DNA from: Streptomyces sp. NBC_01451
GTDB lineage: Bacteria; Actinomycetota; Actinomycetes; Streptomycetales; Streptomycetaceae
Direction of reading: 5' to 3'
Length of the DNA: 64,000 nt
Assembly (NCBI RefSeq): GCF_036227485.1
Contig: NZ_CP109479.1
Span: forward strand, 9,114,001-9,178,000
Below, in pieces: positions 8,222 through 17,007 of the stretch; the first letter of the stretch is position 1; each line of letters starts with the position of its first letter. A model generated the notes under the pieces. It was given only the letters and a program-made list of their open reading frames with translations, was not told where the DNA came from and did no database searches. Made by a program: the position numbers and the translations under genes.

Positions 8222-8231
8222 ACTCGCGAGT
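8222..8231. promoter_or_regulatory. Palindrome ACTCGCGAGT abutting the TetR start
   Basis: A perfect 10-bp palindrome ends one base before ATG 8232. TetR-family repressors commonly bind palindromes overlapping their own promoter, so autoregulation is a reasonable inference. No ribosome binding site is visible, which suggests a leaderless transcript with a -10-like TAGGGTAAT at about 8201-8209. Confidence 0.35.
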
Positions 8232-8930
8232 ATGAACCCTCGCGCCCAGCGCCCAGACGAACCCGCCGCCCAGCCGCTGCGCAGCGACGCCGAGCGGAAC
8301 CGGGAGCGGATCATCGCTGCCGCACGCCGGGTGTTCGCGCGGGACGGACTGCACGCCTCCATGGCCTCCGTGGCCCGCGAGGCGGGGGTGGGGATCGCCA
8401 CGATCTTCCGGCGCTTCCCCACGAAGGAGGAACTGGTCGCCGCCGTGTTCGCCGACCGCATGGACGCCTACGCCGACGCGGTCGCCGTCGCGCTCGACGA
8501 CCCCGACCCCTGGCACGGCTTCGTCGGCTACATCGAGACCGCCTGTGCGATGCAGGCAGCCGACTACGGTTTCGCCGACGTCCTGACCACGACCTTCCCC
8601 ACCGCCAAGGCCATGGAAGAGCGCCGCAACGAGGCCTACGAGGGCATGGTGCGGCTCATCGGCAGGGCCAAGGCCACGGGCCGTCTCCGCGAGGACTTCG
8701 ACCCCTCCGACCTGGTACTGATCCACATGGCCAACGCCGGCGTCGTCAACGCCACCGGCGACGCCGCCCCCGACGCCTGGCGCCGCGTCGTCGCCCTGAT
8801 GATCCAGTCCCTGGAAGCGCCCGCCCGCGGCACCCTGCCCCCCTCGCCCGCGCACGAGGCCCTCTACAGGGCGATGCTCCGCAATGCCCCCGCCGGTGTC
8901 ACCGCACCCGAACCGGGGGAGGGCGGCTGA
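8232..8930 (+). CDS. TetR/AcrR-family transcriptional regulator
   Basis: The 232-residue protein has a TetR N-terminal HTH (residues about 17-65: RERIIAAARRVFARDGL, ASMASVAREAGVGIATIFRR, FPTKEELVAAVF). The C-terminal half is an alpha-helical ligand domain of the SCO1712/KstR-unlike type with no recognisable effector signature. It is divergent from the two-component pair and 122 bp upstream of the MpaB-type gene, either of which it may control. The last 20 residues are Pro/Gly-rich and likely disordered. Confidence 0.9.
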   Translation: MNPRAQRPDEPAAQPLRSDAERNRERIIAAARRVFARDGLHASMASVAREAGVGIATIFRRFPTKEELVAAVFADRMDAYADAVAVALDDPDPWHGFVGYIETACAMQAADYGFADVLTTTFPTAKAMEERRNEAYEGMVRLIGRAKATGRLREDFDPSDLVLIHMANAGVVNATGDAAPDAWRRVVALMIQSLEAPARGTLPPSPAHEALYRAMLRNAPAGVTAPEPGEGG

Positions 8931-9052
8931 AATCAGGGCCGGTACCATCACGGCCCGTCGCGGGAATGACCCAGGGGTGCCGGGGGAAGGATGCGGGTGG
9001 CGTCGTGGTGGAGGGCGTGCCCCTTCAGGCAGCCCGACAAGGGAGGCGTCGA

Positions 9053-9910
9053 GTGGACGGCACACAATCAGGTGACCCGGGACTGTTCGGTCCACGGTCC
9101 GTGACGTGGCAGCTCCATGCCGACCCCATGATGTGGATCGCCGGAGTCCGCGCGCTGTACTTCCAGGCGCTGCACCCACGCACCGTGCGCGGGGTCACGC
9201 AGAACTCCGACTTCGGGAAGGAAGCCTGGGGCCGGCTGATGCGCACCGCGAGCTTCGTCGGCACCACGACCTACGGGACCGTGGACGTGGCCGAGAAGGC
9301 GGGCGCCCGGGTCCGGAAGATCCACCGCATGCTGTCCGTCGTCGACCCGGACACCGGGGAGCGGTACGGCGTCGACGAACCCGCACTGCTGCTGTGGGTG
9401 CACTGCGCCGAGATCGACTCCTATCTGCATGTCCTGCGGCGCTCCGGATACCCGATCACCGACGCCCACGCCGACCGGTACATCCGCGAACACCTGGTCA
9501 GTGCCCGTCTGGTGGGCCTCGACCCCGACGCCGTACCGGCCGACCAGGACGAGTTGCGCGGGTACTTCGAGAAGGTCCGGCCCGAACTGGCCGTAGGAGC
9601 CGAGGCACGCGAAGTGGACGACTTCCTCCGCCGTCCGCCGACGCATCCGCTGCTCGTCCCGGCGCGTGAGGTGCTGTGGCGGCGCATGGCGCAGCTGGCG
9701 TACGCCTCCCTGCCGCCGTACGCCCACGAGTTGTACGGCAGAGCCGCAGCCGAACCGGCCACCGTCACGCGGCAGTTGCGTGCCACCGGTACCCTGCTGC
9801 GCCGCGTTCCCGCACGTCTTCGCTGGCAACTCCCGCCCAAACACGTACTGCGGGCCATGTCACGGCTCGGCCCCGGCTCGCGCCCCGCGCCGTACAAACT
9901 CGGAGGATAG
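9053..9910 (+). CDS. MpaB/DUF2236-family oxygenase
   Basis: The 285-residue protein matches the oxygenase MpaB family (latex-clearing protein-like, heme or iron dependent). It shows WQLHADPMMWIAGVRALYFQ, ALHPRTVRGVTQNSDF, RKIHRMLSVVDPDTG, and the helix with WVHCAEIDSYLHV that supplies conserved His residues. Members are predicted redox enzymes; the substrate is unknown. GTG 9053 is chosen because AAGGGAGG (9039-9046) sits just upstream. A longer frame from 8966 adds unrelated residues. The kinase gene follows 55 bp later on the same strand. Confidence 0.85.
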   Translation: MDGTQSGDPGLFGPRSVTWQLHADPMMWIAGVRALYFQALHPRTVRGVTQNSDFGKEAWGRLMRTASFVGTTTYGTVDVAEKAGARVRKIHRMLSVVDPDTGERYGVDEPALLLWVHCAEIDSYLHVLRRSGYPITDAHADRYIREHLVSARLVGLDPDAVPADQDELRGYFEKVRPELAVGAEAREVDDFLRRPPTHPLLVPAREVLWRRMAQLAYASLPPYAHELYGRAAAEPATVTRQLRATGTLLRRVPARLRWQLPPKHVLRAMSRLGPGSRPAPYKLGG

Positions 9911-9965
9911 CTCGCCATACTGGACGGGCCAGGAGGGTGAACAGGACCGGGGGCGGCAGCACGAC

Positions 9966-12200
9966 ATGGCGGACACCAGACTGATCCAGGGCCGGTACCG
10001 GCTGATCGATCTGATCGGGCGCGGCGGCATGGGGGAAGTGTGGCGTGCTCGCGACGAGTCGCTGGGGCGGCAGGTCGCCGTGAAGTGTCTGAAACCGCTC
10101 GGGCCGCACCACGACCACTCCTTCACCCGTGTCCTGCGGGAACGGTTCCGGCGCGAGGCGCGGGTGGCCGCCGCGTTGCAGCACCGCGGGGTGACCGTCG
10201 TGCACGACTTCGGCGAGTCCGACGGGGTGCTCTATCTCGTCATGGAGTTGCTGGACGGGCGCAATCTGAGCCAGCTCCTGGAGGACAACAAGCATCATCC
10301 GCTGCGCGTCCCGGACGTCGTCGACATCGCCGACCAGGTCGCCGCCGCCCTCGCCTACACCCACGAACAGGGCATCGTCCACCGCGACCTGAAGCCCGCG
10401 AACATCATGCGGCTGACCGACGGTACGGTGAAGATCTGCGACTTCGGCATAGCGCGCCTCGGTCACGACATCGGCTTCACCTCCCGGCTCACCGGCACCG
10501 GAATCGCGATGGGCACCCCGCACTACATGTCGCCGGAGCAGATCAGCGGTGGCGAGGTCGACCAGCGCAGTGACCTGTACTCCTTCGGCTGCGTTCTCTA
10601 CGAACTGGCCACCGGGGTACCGCCGTTCGACCTCGACGACGCGTGGGCGGTGCTCATAGGGCACCGTGACACCCCGCCGGAGCCGCCGCGCAGCCACCGC
10701 TCCGAGATCCCCGAGTTCCTGGAACGGGCCATCCTCGCCCTCCTGGCCAAGCTCCCGGAGGAACGCCCGCGCGACGCGAGGGAGTTGGCCCGCCGGATCA
10801 GCGCGGGCCGGGCCACTCCGCTGTACGTGCCGACGGTCGTCACCCCGCAACCCCAGTTCAGGCACCCCGAGCCCGCCGCCCGTGACGCCCGGCTGCCGTC
10901 CTGGACCCGGGGCATGACCACCGGGCACAAGGCGACCGGCGCCGGGGTCGGCACCGCGCCCCCGGACCCGTCGGCCGGCCTCACCGGTGACTGGATCGCC
11001 CGCCCGGTCACCGGCTGCCCCGAGGAACTCCTGCCGCAACTGCCGCCCGCTCCCTCGCCGCAGACGCTCACCGCGCTGGCCGGGCGGCACAACGCGGGCC
11101 TGAGTCTTGGACGTCTCGGCCGGTGGGCCGAGGCGGGCGAGGTGCACCGCGCGGTCGCCGCCGAACGCGAGCACCTCCTCGGACCCGTCCATCCCGAGAC
11201 CCTCGCCAGCCGCTACGAGGTCGGCTTCACCCTCAGCCGTACCGGCCGCGCGGCCGACGCCCTGCGCGAGTACACCCATGTGGCCCGGGAACGGGAGCGG
11301 GTGCTCGGCGCCGACCACCCGGACACGCTGGCCGCCCGACAGGAAATGGCTTACGTCCTGGGGCAGTTGGGGCGTCACTTCGATGCGCACCAGGCCTACA
11401 CGAGTGTCCTGGCCGCCCGGGAGCGCACGATGGGCCCCGACCATCCGGACACCCTGCGCTGCCGCCACAACCTCGCCTTCAACCTGAGCCGCCTGGGGCG
11501 CCTGGAGGACTCGTACCGCATGGCCTGCGAGGTGGTGTCGGCGCGCGCCCGGGTGCTCGGCGGCGCCCATCCCGACACGCTGGTCACCCAGTACGAAGTC
11601 GCCTACGCGCTCGGCCAGTTGGGGCGCTGGCCCGAGGCTCTCCGGACGTACCAGGAGGTCGCCGGGGCGCGCGCCGAGGCGCTCGGCCCCGATCACCCCG
11701 ACACGCTCGCCGCCCGCTACGAGGTCGGTATCAGCCTCGGGCGGCTCGGCCGCAGCGCGGAGGCGCTCAAGCTGTACCGCGACCTGATCGACGACCGCAC
11801 GCGCGTCAACGGTCCCGCGCACCCCGAGACCCTGCGTGCCCGGCACGGTCTCGGTGTCAATCTGGGCCGCCTGGACCGCTGGGAGGAGGCGCTCGCCGAG
11901 TCGCGCGACGTGTGCGCGATCCGTGAACGGATCCTGGGCGCCGACCATCCGGACACGCTGGTCAGCCGCCGCGAGGTGGCCGTCGGCCTCGGCTGGCTCG
12001 GCCGCTGGCCCGACGCCCTGGCCGAGTACCGGCGGGTCGCCGCAGCCCGCGAACAGGTGCTCGGCGCCGACCACCCCGACACCCTCGCCAGCCGCAACGA
12101 CGAGGCCCACTGCCTGGAACAGCTCGGCCGGGCCGCCGAGGCCGTCGAGCTGTACCGGAGGGTGGCCGTACTGCGACAGCAGCGGGCGTCCGGTCACTGA
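9966..12200 (+). CDS. Ser/Thr protein kinase with C-terminal TPR (kinesin-light-chain type) array
   Basis: The 744-residue protein begins with a Hanks-type kinase (residues about 10-275): glycine loop GRGGMGEVW, ATP Lys40 in VAVK, HRDLKPANI with catalytic D141, DFG at 159-161, and the SPEQ substrate lobe. A Pro-rich linker (about 280-365) follows, then eight repeats of about 42 residues, each marked HPDTL or HPETL with AYxLGxLGR helices. These are TPR units of the TPR_10/12 kind that bind partner proteins. There is no transmembrane helix, unlike PknB-type kinases, so it acts in the cytoplasm. In actinomycetes such kinase-TPR proteins are thought to scaffold their own substrates; the partner is unknown. 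The repeats are intact and in frame. Confidence 0.93.
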   Translation: MADTRLIQGRYRLIDLIGRGGMGEVWRARDESLGRQVAVKCLKPLGPHHDHSFTRVLRERFRREARVAAALQHRGVTVVHDFGESDGVLYLVMELLDGRNLSQLLEDNKHHPLRVPDVVDIADQVAAALAYTHEQGIVHRDLKPANIMRLTDGTVKICDFGIARLGHDIGFTSRLTGTGIAMGTPHYMSPEQISGGEVDQRSDLYSFGCVLYELATGVPPFDLDDAWAVLIGHRDTPPEPPRSHRSEIPEFLERAILALLAKLPEERPRDARELARRISAGRATPLYVPTVVTPQPQFRHPEPAARDARLPSWTRGMTTGHKATGAGVGTAPPDPSAGLTGDWIARPVTGCPEELLPQLPPAPSPQTLTALAGRHNAGLSLGRLGRWAEAGEVHRAVAAEREHLLGPVHPETLASRYEVGFTLSRTGRAADALREYTHVARERERVLGADHPDTLAARQEMAYVLGQLGRHFDAHQAYTSVLAARERTMGPDHPDTLRCRHNLAFNLSRLGRLEDSYRMACEVVSARARVLGGAHPDTLVTQYEVAYALGQLGRWPEALRTYQEVAGARAEALGPDHPDTLAARYEVGISLGRLGRSAEALKLYRDLIDDRTRVNGPAHPETLRARHGLGVNLGRLDRWEEALAESRDVCAIRERILGADHPDTLVSRREVAVGLGWLGRWPDALAEYRRVAAAREQVLGADHPDTLASRNDEAHCLEQLGRAAEAVELYRRVAVLRQQRASGH

Positions 12201-12266
12201 GCAGGCGGGCGGCCCCTCGGCCGTACAGCTCTGGCCCGGGTGGATCATCACGTGTTACGAAGAACC

Positions 12267-13862
12267 ATGCCCGCACACGAGCGCCCCGACCGATCCGGCC
12301 GACCCGTCCGCCACGACCGATACGACACGGTGATCGTCGGCGGCGGCCACAACGGCCTCGTCGCCGCCGCCTACCTGGCCCGCGCCGGGAAGTCGGTGCT
12401 GGTCCTGGAGCGGCTGGCGGGCACCGGCGGCGCCGCCGTGTCGACCCGTCCGTTCGCGGGGGTGGACGCCCGGCTGTCGCGCTACTCCTACCTGGTCAGC
12501 CTGCTGCCCCGGAAGATCGTGCGGGATCTCGGCTTGGACTTCCGGGTGCGCGGGCGCACCGTCTCCTCGTACACCCCCGTGGAACGGGACGGCCGGCCCA
12601 CCGGACTGCTCGTCGGCGGCGGTGAGCGCCGCACCCGCGAGGCCTTCGCGCGCCTCACCGGAGGGGAACGCGAGTACGAGTCCTGGCAGCGTTTCTACGC
12701 CATGACCGGCCGCGTCGCCGAAAGGGTGTTCCCCACCCTGACCGAGCCCCTGCCCATCCGTGGCGAGCTCCGCCGCCGCATCGACGACGAGGACGCCTGG
12801 CGCACCCTCTTCGAGGAGCCGATCGGCGCCGCCGTCGAAGCGAACTTCGAGGACGACCTCGTACGCGGTGTCGTCCTCACCGACGCCCTGATCGGCACCT
12901 TCGCAGACGCCCACGACCCCTCCCTGCGGCAGAACCGCTGCTTCCTCTACCACGTCATCGGCGGCGGCACCGGCGCCTGGGACGTGCCCGTGGGCGGCAT
13001 GGGCGCCCTGACCGACGCGCTGGCCGCCGCCGCCCGGAACGCGGGCGCCGTGCTGGCCACCGGCCACGAGGCCGTGCGGGTGGACACGGACGGCCGCGCC
13101 GCCGAGGTGACCTACCGGACGGCCGACGGGGAGGGCACGGTCGGCGCCCGGCATGTCCTGGTGAACGCCTCGCCGCAGGAACTGGCCGCGCTGACGGGGG
13201 AGGCGCCGCCGAGCCCCGCCGAGGGTGCCCAGCTCAAGGTGAACATGCTGCTCACCCGGCTGCCGAGGCTCAAGGACACCTCCGTCGACCCGCGCGAGGC
13301 GTTCGCCGGGACCTTCCACATCGCCGAGGGGTACGAGCAGCTGGCCGCCGCCCATGCCCAGGCGACGGCCGGTGAACTGCCCGCCGCACCGCCGTCCGAG
13401 ATCTACTGCCACTCGCTCACCGACCCGACGATCCTCGGCCCGGACCTCGTCGAGCGGGGCTACCAGACGCTGACCCTCTTCGGCCTGCACACGCCCGCAC
13501 GGCTGTTCACGCGCGACCACGACGCGGTACGGGACGAGCTCCTGAAATCCACCCTCGCCCAGCTCGACGCCCACCTCGCCGAATCCCTCGCGGACTGCCT
13601 GGCCACCGACGCCGACGGACGTCCCTGCATCGAGGCGAAGACCCCCCTCGACCTGGAACGCGACCTGCGCCTGCCCGGCGGCAACATCTTCCACCGCGAC
13701 CTGAGCTGGCCGTACGCCCAGGAGGACAGCGGACGCTGGGGAGTGGAGACCGGGAACGCGAACGTCCTGCTGTGTGGGGCGGGCGCGGTTCGCGGGGGCG
13801 GGGTGAGCGGGGTGCCGGGACACAACGCGGCCATGGCCGTGCTGGAGGCGGACGAGGGCTGA
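12267..13862 (+). CDS. Phytoene-desaturase-like FAD-dependent oxidoreductase
   Basis: The 531-residue protein has an N-terminal Rossmann FAD motif, DTVIVGGGHNGLVAAAYLAR, then ERLAGTGGAAVSTRPF. A substrate region with HVIGGGTGAWDVPVGGMGAL follows, and the C-terminal FAD motif is LLCGAGAVRGGGVSGVPGHN. This is the NAD(P)/FAD-dependent amine oxidase / CrtI-like superfamily, which desaturates or isomerises hydrophobic substrates. There are no carotenoid genes nearby, so the substrate is open. ATG 12267 gives the conventional short lead before the Rossmann fold; GTG 12240 would add nine residues including a rare TTA Leu codon. The gene is convergent with the following beta-lactamase gene, with only 26 bp between. 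Confidence 0.85.
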   Translation: MPAHERPDRSGRPVRHDRYDTVIVGGGHNGLVAAAYLARAGKSVLVLERLAGTGGAAVSTRPFAGVDARLSRYSYLVSLLPRKIVRDLGLDFRVRGRTVSSYTPVERDGRPTGLLVGGGERRTREAFARLTGGEREYESWQRFYAMTGRVAERVFPTLTEPLPIRGELRRRIDDEDAWRTLFEEPIGAAVEANFEDDLVRGVVLTDALIGTFADAHDPSLRQNRCFLYHVIGGGTGAWDVPVGGMGALTDALAAAARNAGAVLATGHEAVRVDTDGRAAEVTYRTADGEGTVGARHVLVNASPQELAALTGEAPPSPAEGAQLKVNMLLTRLPRLKDTSVDPREAFAGTFHIAEGYEQLAAAHAQATAGELPAAPPSEIYCHSLTDPTILGPDLVERGYQTLTLFGLHTPARLFTRDHDAVRDELLKSTLAQLDAHLAESLADCLATDADGRPCIEAKTPLDLERDLRLPGGNIFHRDLSWPYAQEDSGRWGVETGNANVLLCGAGAVRGGGVSGVPGHNAAMAVLEADEG

Positions 13863-13888
13863 GCGCGGGTTCCGGCGGGTTCGCCGGG

Positions 13889-15667
13889 TCAGTTCGTGGA
13901 CGCGGTCCAGCCCACCGCCTCGATACGTGCCGCGTCCGCCGGGCGCGTCTCGTCGAACGCGGTGCCGTCGGTGCCGCGTACGGTCAGGCCGTCCACGTAC
14001 GCTCCACGGCCGGTGTACAGCCGATCGGTCGTGTACCGCCAGCGCAGGACAAGGGCCGGTGCGGCGGGAAGGTCCGCCGAGAGGCGCTGCCAGACGCGCC
14101 CCGACCAGCCGGTGACCGAACCCGTCTGATGCTCGTGCGCGGTGCCGTCCGGGGTCGCTGTCATGAACGGGACCGGCTGCCAGGTCGTGCCGCCGTCGGC
14201 AGAGGACTCCAGGACCAGGACGTCCGACTGCGGCTCGGTGTCCCACCACAGGGCGCAGCGCAGACGGGAGCGGGCGGTGGTGGCGAGGGGCGGGAGGGTG
14301 AGCGTAGCCGTCGTCGCGCTCGCCATGCCGGAGAACCAGGCCGTACGTCCGTGACGGGGCCGGACCGGCACCGCGCGGGCCAGGTTGTTCGCGGCGGCGA
14401 CCCGGGGCGCGGACCCGGAGCGCCAACTGCGCACGGGGTGCACGGAGTTGCCGAGGACGACGAGGAAGGAGTCGGTCGTCGGGTCGAGGACGAGCGAGGT
14501 GCCGGTGAAGCCGGTGTGCCCCGCGGTGCGGGGTGTGGCCATCGCGCCCATGTACCAGTGCTGGTAGAGCTCGAAACCGAGTCCGTGCTCGTCCCCGGGG
14601 AAGGCCGTGTTGAAGTCGGTGAACATCAGCTCGACCGACGCCGGCGACAGGATGCGCGCCCTGCCGTAGGCGCCGCCGTTGAGCAGCGTGCGGCCGAGAA
14701 CGGCCAGGTCCCAGGCTGACGAGAAGACGCCCGCGTGGCCGGCGACTCCGCCGAGACTGTAGGCGTTCTCGTCGTGCACCTCGCCCCACACCAGGCCCCG
14801 GTCGAGGCCGGACCAGGGCGCGCGGGCGTCCTCGGTGGCGGCGATCGCCGGTTTCCAGGAGGCGGGCGGGTTGTAGCGCGTGCGGTGCATGCCGAGCGGA
14901 GCGGTGATCCGCTCGCGGAGCTGGGTGTCCAGGGGGAGGCCGGTGATCTTCTCCAGGACCAGCTGGAGCGAGATCAGATTGAGGTCCGAGTAGAGGTACT
15001 TGGTGCCCGGCGGGTTCAGGGGCGCCTGGTTCCAGATGAGTTCGAGTTTCTCCTCTCGGGACGGGGCGTTGTAGAGCGGGATCCAGGCGCGGAATCCCGA
15101 TGTATGGGTGAGAAGTTGACGGATCGTCACCCCCTGCTTGCCGGCCCGCGCGAACTCCGGCAGATACGCGGCGACCCTTCCCTCCAGCTCCAGTGCGCCC
15201 CGCTCCAGTTGCTGCACGGCCAGGATCGACGTGAACAGCTTGGAGACCGAGGCGAGGTCGAACACCGTGTCCTCGGACATCCGGATCTGCTCCGAGGCCG
15301 GGAACTCGACGCCGGTGTCCGTCTGTTCGTCGTAGGCCGCATAGCGCACCGCCATGCCGATCGGCCGATGGAGGGCCACGGTGGAGCCGCGGCCGGCGAG
15401 CAGCACCGCGCCCGCGTACCAGGGGTGGTTCGGGGAGGGGGCGAGGAACGCCTCGGCGTCCGCGACCAGTTGGTCCAGGTGCCGGGGGAGGAGCCCGGCC
15501 CGTTCGGGTGAGCCGTGACGCAGGGCCGGGTGTCGGCCCGTTGTCCTGGGGGTGGCCTCGGCCGGTCCGGCGGGGAGGGAGGCGAAGGCCAGGGCGCCGC
15601 CCAACGCCATGGTCCGGCCGACCAGCTGACGTCGCGTCAGCCTGTCGCCCGCCGCGTCTTCCGTCAT
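13889..15667 (-). CDS. Tat-exported beta-lactamase-family serine hydrolase
   Basis: The 592-residue protein opens with a twin-arginine signal (LTRRQLVGRTMALGGALAFA, cleavage near residue 38). The class C/esterase-type fold has the nucleophile motif S140-V-S-K143, Tyr motif Y226-S-D, and HTGFTG as the third motif. Residues after about 430 form a beta-rich module (LRCALWWDTEPQSDVLVLES), probably a carbohydrate- or surface-binding jelly roll. It should act outside the cell on an ester or amide such as a peptidoglycan fragment or esterified metabolite. The start at 15667 places the Tat motif correctly. It is divergent from the nitronate monooxygenase-like gene. Confidence 0.88.
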   Translation of the reverse strand: MTEDAAGDRLTRRQLVGRTMALGGALAFASLPAGPAEATPRTTGRHPALRHGSPERAGLLPRHLDQLVADAEAFLAPSPNHPWYAGAVLLAGRGSTVALHRPIGMAVRYAAYDEQTDTGVEFPASEQIRMSEDTVFDLASVSKLFTSILAVQQLERGALELEGRVAAYLPEFARAGKQGVTIRQLLTHTSGFRAWIPLYNAPSREEKLELIWNQAPLNPPGTKYLYSDLNLISLQLVLEKITGLPLDTQLRERITAPLGMHRTRYNPPASWKPAIAATEDARAPWSGLDRGLVWGEVHDENAYSLGGVAGHAGVFSSAWDLAVLGRTLLNGGAYGRARILSPASVELMFTDFNTAFPGDEHGLGFELYQHWYMGAMATPRTAGHTGFTGTSLVLDPTTDSFLVVLGNSVHPVRSWRSGSAPRVAAANNLARAVPVRPRHGRTAWFSGMASATTATLTLPPLATTARSRLRCALWWDTEPQSDVLVLESSADGGTTWQPVPFMTATPDGTAHEHQTGSVTGWSGRVWQRLSADLPAAPALVLRWRYTTDRLYTGRGAYVDGLTVRGTDGTAFDETRPADAARIEAVGWTASTN

Positions 15668-15790
15668 CGAGGGCCTCCCGGCGCACCGTCTGAAAGTATT
15701 TTTCGCGACTGTCCCGCAGGGTGAAACATTCGTGTCACCCGAGGCGCGTGTCAACCGTATGCGGGCCGCGAGGGTTCTCACGGCCAAGAA

Positions 15791-15807
15791 TCTGACGGTG
15801 TATCAGA
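15791..15807. promoter_or_regulatory. Inverted repeat TCTGACGGTGTATCAGA (candidate TetR-type operator)
   Basis: The 17-bp element, with arms TCTGA and TCAGA followed by AAA, lies 43 bp before the monooxygenase start in the 182-bp divergent promoter region. The same spacing, arms and AA-tract flank recur at 27434-27450 in another acyl-CoA promoter region of this window. Operator function is inferred from symmetry and recurrence. Confidence 0.5.
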
Positions 15808-15849
15808 AAAGGTCTTCCCTCGTCCGGAGGACTGCGGCATCCTGCGGCC

Positions 15850-17007
15850 ATGCAGACGGAGCTGAGCAAGAAACTGGGAATCGAGCACGCCGTCTTCGGC
15901 TTCACGCCGTTCCCCGCCGTCGCCGCGGCCATCAGCCGGGCCGGGGGTTTCGGGGTGCTCGGCGCGGTCCGATACACGGCGCCGGACGACCTCAAACGCG
16001 ACCTGGACTGGATCGAGGCCCATGTCGACGGCCGGCCGTACGGCCTGGACGTCGTCATGCCGGCCCGGAAGGTCGAGGGGGTGACCGAGGCCGAGGTCGA
16101 GGCGATGATCCCCGAGGGGCACCGCCAGTTCGTCCGGGACACCCTGGCCAAGTACGGCGTGCCCGAGCTGGCCGAGGGCGAGGCGTCCGGGTGGCGCATC
16201 ACGGGGTGGATGGAACAGGTCGCCCGCAGCCAGCTCGACGTGGCCTTCGACTACCCGATCAAACTGCTGGCGAACGCCCTGGGCTCGCCGCCCGCCGATG
16301 TCGTGGCCCGCGCGCACGACCAGAATGTGCTTGTCGCGGCCCTCGCGGGCAGCGCCCGGCACGCGCGCAAGCACGCCGAGGGCGGCATCGACATCGTCGT
16401 CGCGCAGGGCTACGAGGCGGGAGGGCACACCGGCGAGATCGCCTCCATGGTGCTGACTCCCGAAGTCGTCGACGCCGTCGACCCGTTGCCGGTGCTCGCC
16501 GCCGGCGGTATCGGCAGCGGACGGCAGGTGGCCGCGGCGCTCGCCCTCGGCGCCCAGGGGGTCTGGCTGGGCTCCCTCTGGCTGACCGTCACCGAGGCCG
16601 ACATGCACTCGACCGCGATCACGCAGAAACTGCTCGCGGCCGGCTCGGGCGACACCGTCCGCTCCCGCGCCCTGACCGGCAAACCCGCACGTCAGCTCCG
16701 CACCGACTGGACCGACGCCTGGGACTCCCCCGACGGACCCGGCACCCTCCCCATGCCCCTGCAGGGGCTGCTCGTCGCCGAGGCCGTGTCGCGCATCCAG
16801 AAGTACGAGGTCGCACCGCTCCTCGGCACACCGGTCGGTCAGATCGTCGGCCGGATGAACAGCGAGCGGAGCGTCCAGGCCGTCTTCGACGACCTGACCA
16901 GCGGTTTCGAGGAGGCCGTGAACCGAGTCAACCGGATCGCGGGACGGAACGCCGACGGAAGCAATGCCGAGGGAAGCGACACGGACGGAAAGGGCGGCCA
17001 GTCTTGA
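15850..17007 (+). CDS. Nitronate monooxygenase / 2-nitropropane dioxygenase-family flavoenzyme
   Basis: The 385-residue FMN-dependent TIM barrel shows FGFTPFPAVAAAISRAGGFG at the N-terminus, the active-site loop AQGYEAGGHTGE with its conserved His, and the phosphate-binding end LAAGGIGSGRQVAAALALGA. Family members oxidise nitronates or act as enoyl reductase-like flavoproteins; in actinobacteria they often sit in acyl-CoA or steroid operons. The last 25 residues are Asn/Asp/Gly-rich and likely disordered. The stop codon overlaps the next start (TTGA), so translation is coupled to the acyl-CoA synthetase. An upstream operator-like repeat is listed separately. Confidence 0.9.
   Translation: MQTELSKKLGIEHAVFGFTPFPAVAAAISRAGGFGVLGAVRYTAPDDLKRDLDWIEAHVDGRPYGLDVVMPARKVEGVTEAEVEAMIPEGHRQFVRDTLAKYGVPELAEGEASGWRITGWMEQVARSQLDVAFDYPIKLLANALGSPPADVVARAHDQNVLVAALAGSARHARKHAEGGIDIVVAQGYEAGGHTGEIASMVLTPEVVDAVDPLPVLAAGGIGSGRQVAAALALGAQGVWLGSLWLTVTEADMHSTAITQKLLAAGSGDTVRSRALTGKPARQLRTDWTDAWDSPDGPGTLPMPLQGLLVAEAVSRIQKYEVAPLLGTPVGQIVGRMNSERSVQAVFDDLTSGFEEAVNRVNRIAGRNADGSNAEGSDTDGKGGQS

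Noticed and set aside
12255..15686. A 1143-residue minus-strand frame
   Set aside because: It is a shadow of the FAD oxidoreductase and the beta-lactamase-type gene in another frame, with Arg/Gly/Pro-rich low-complexity content.
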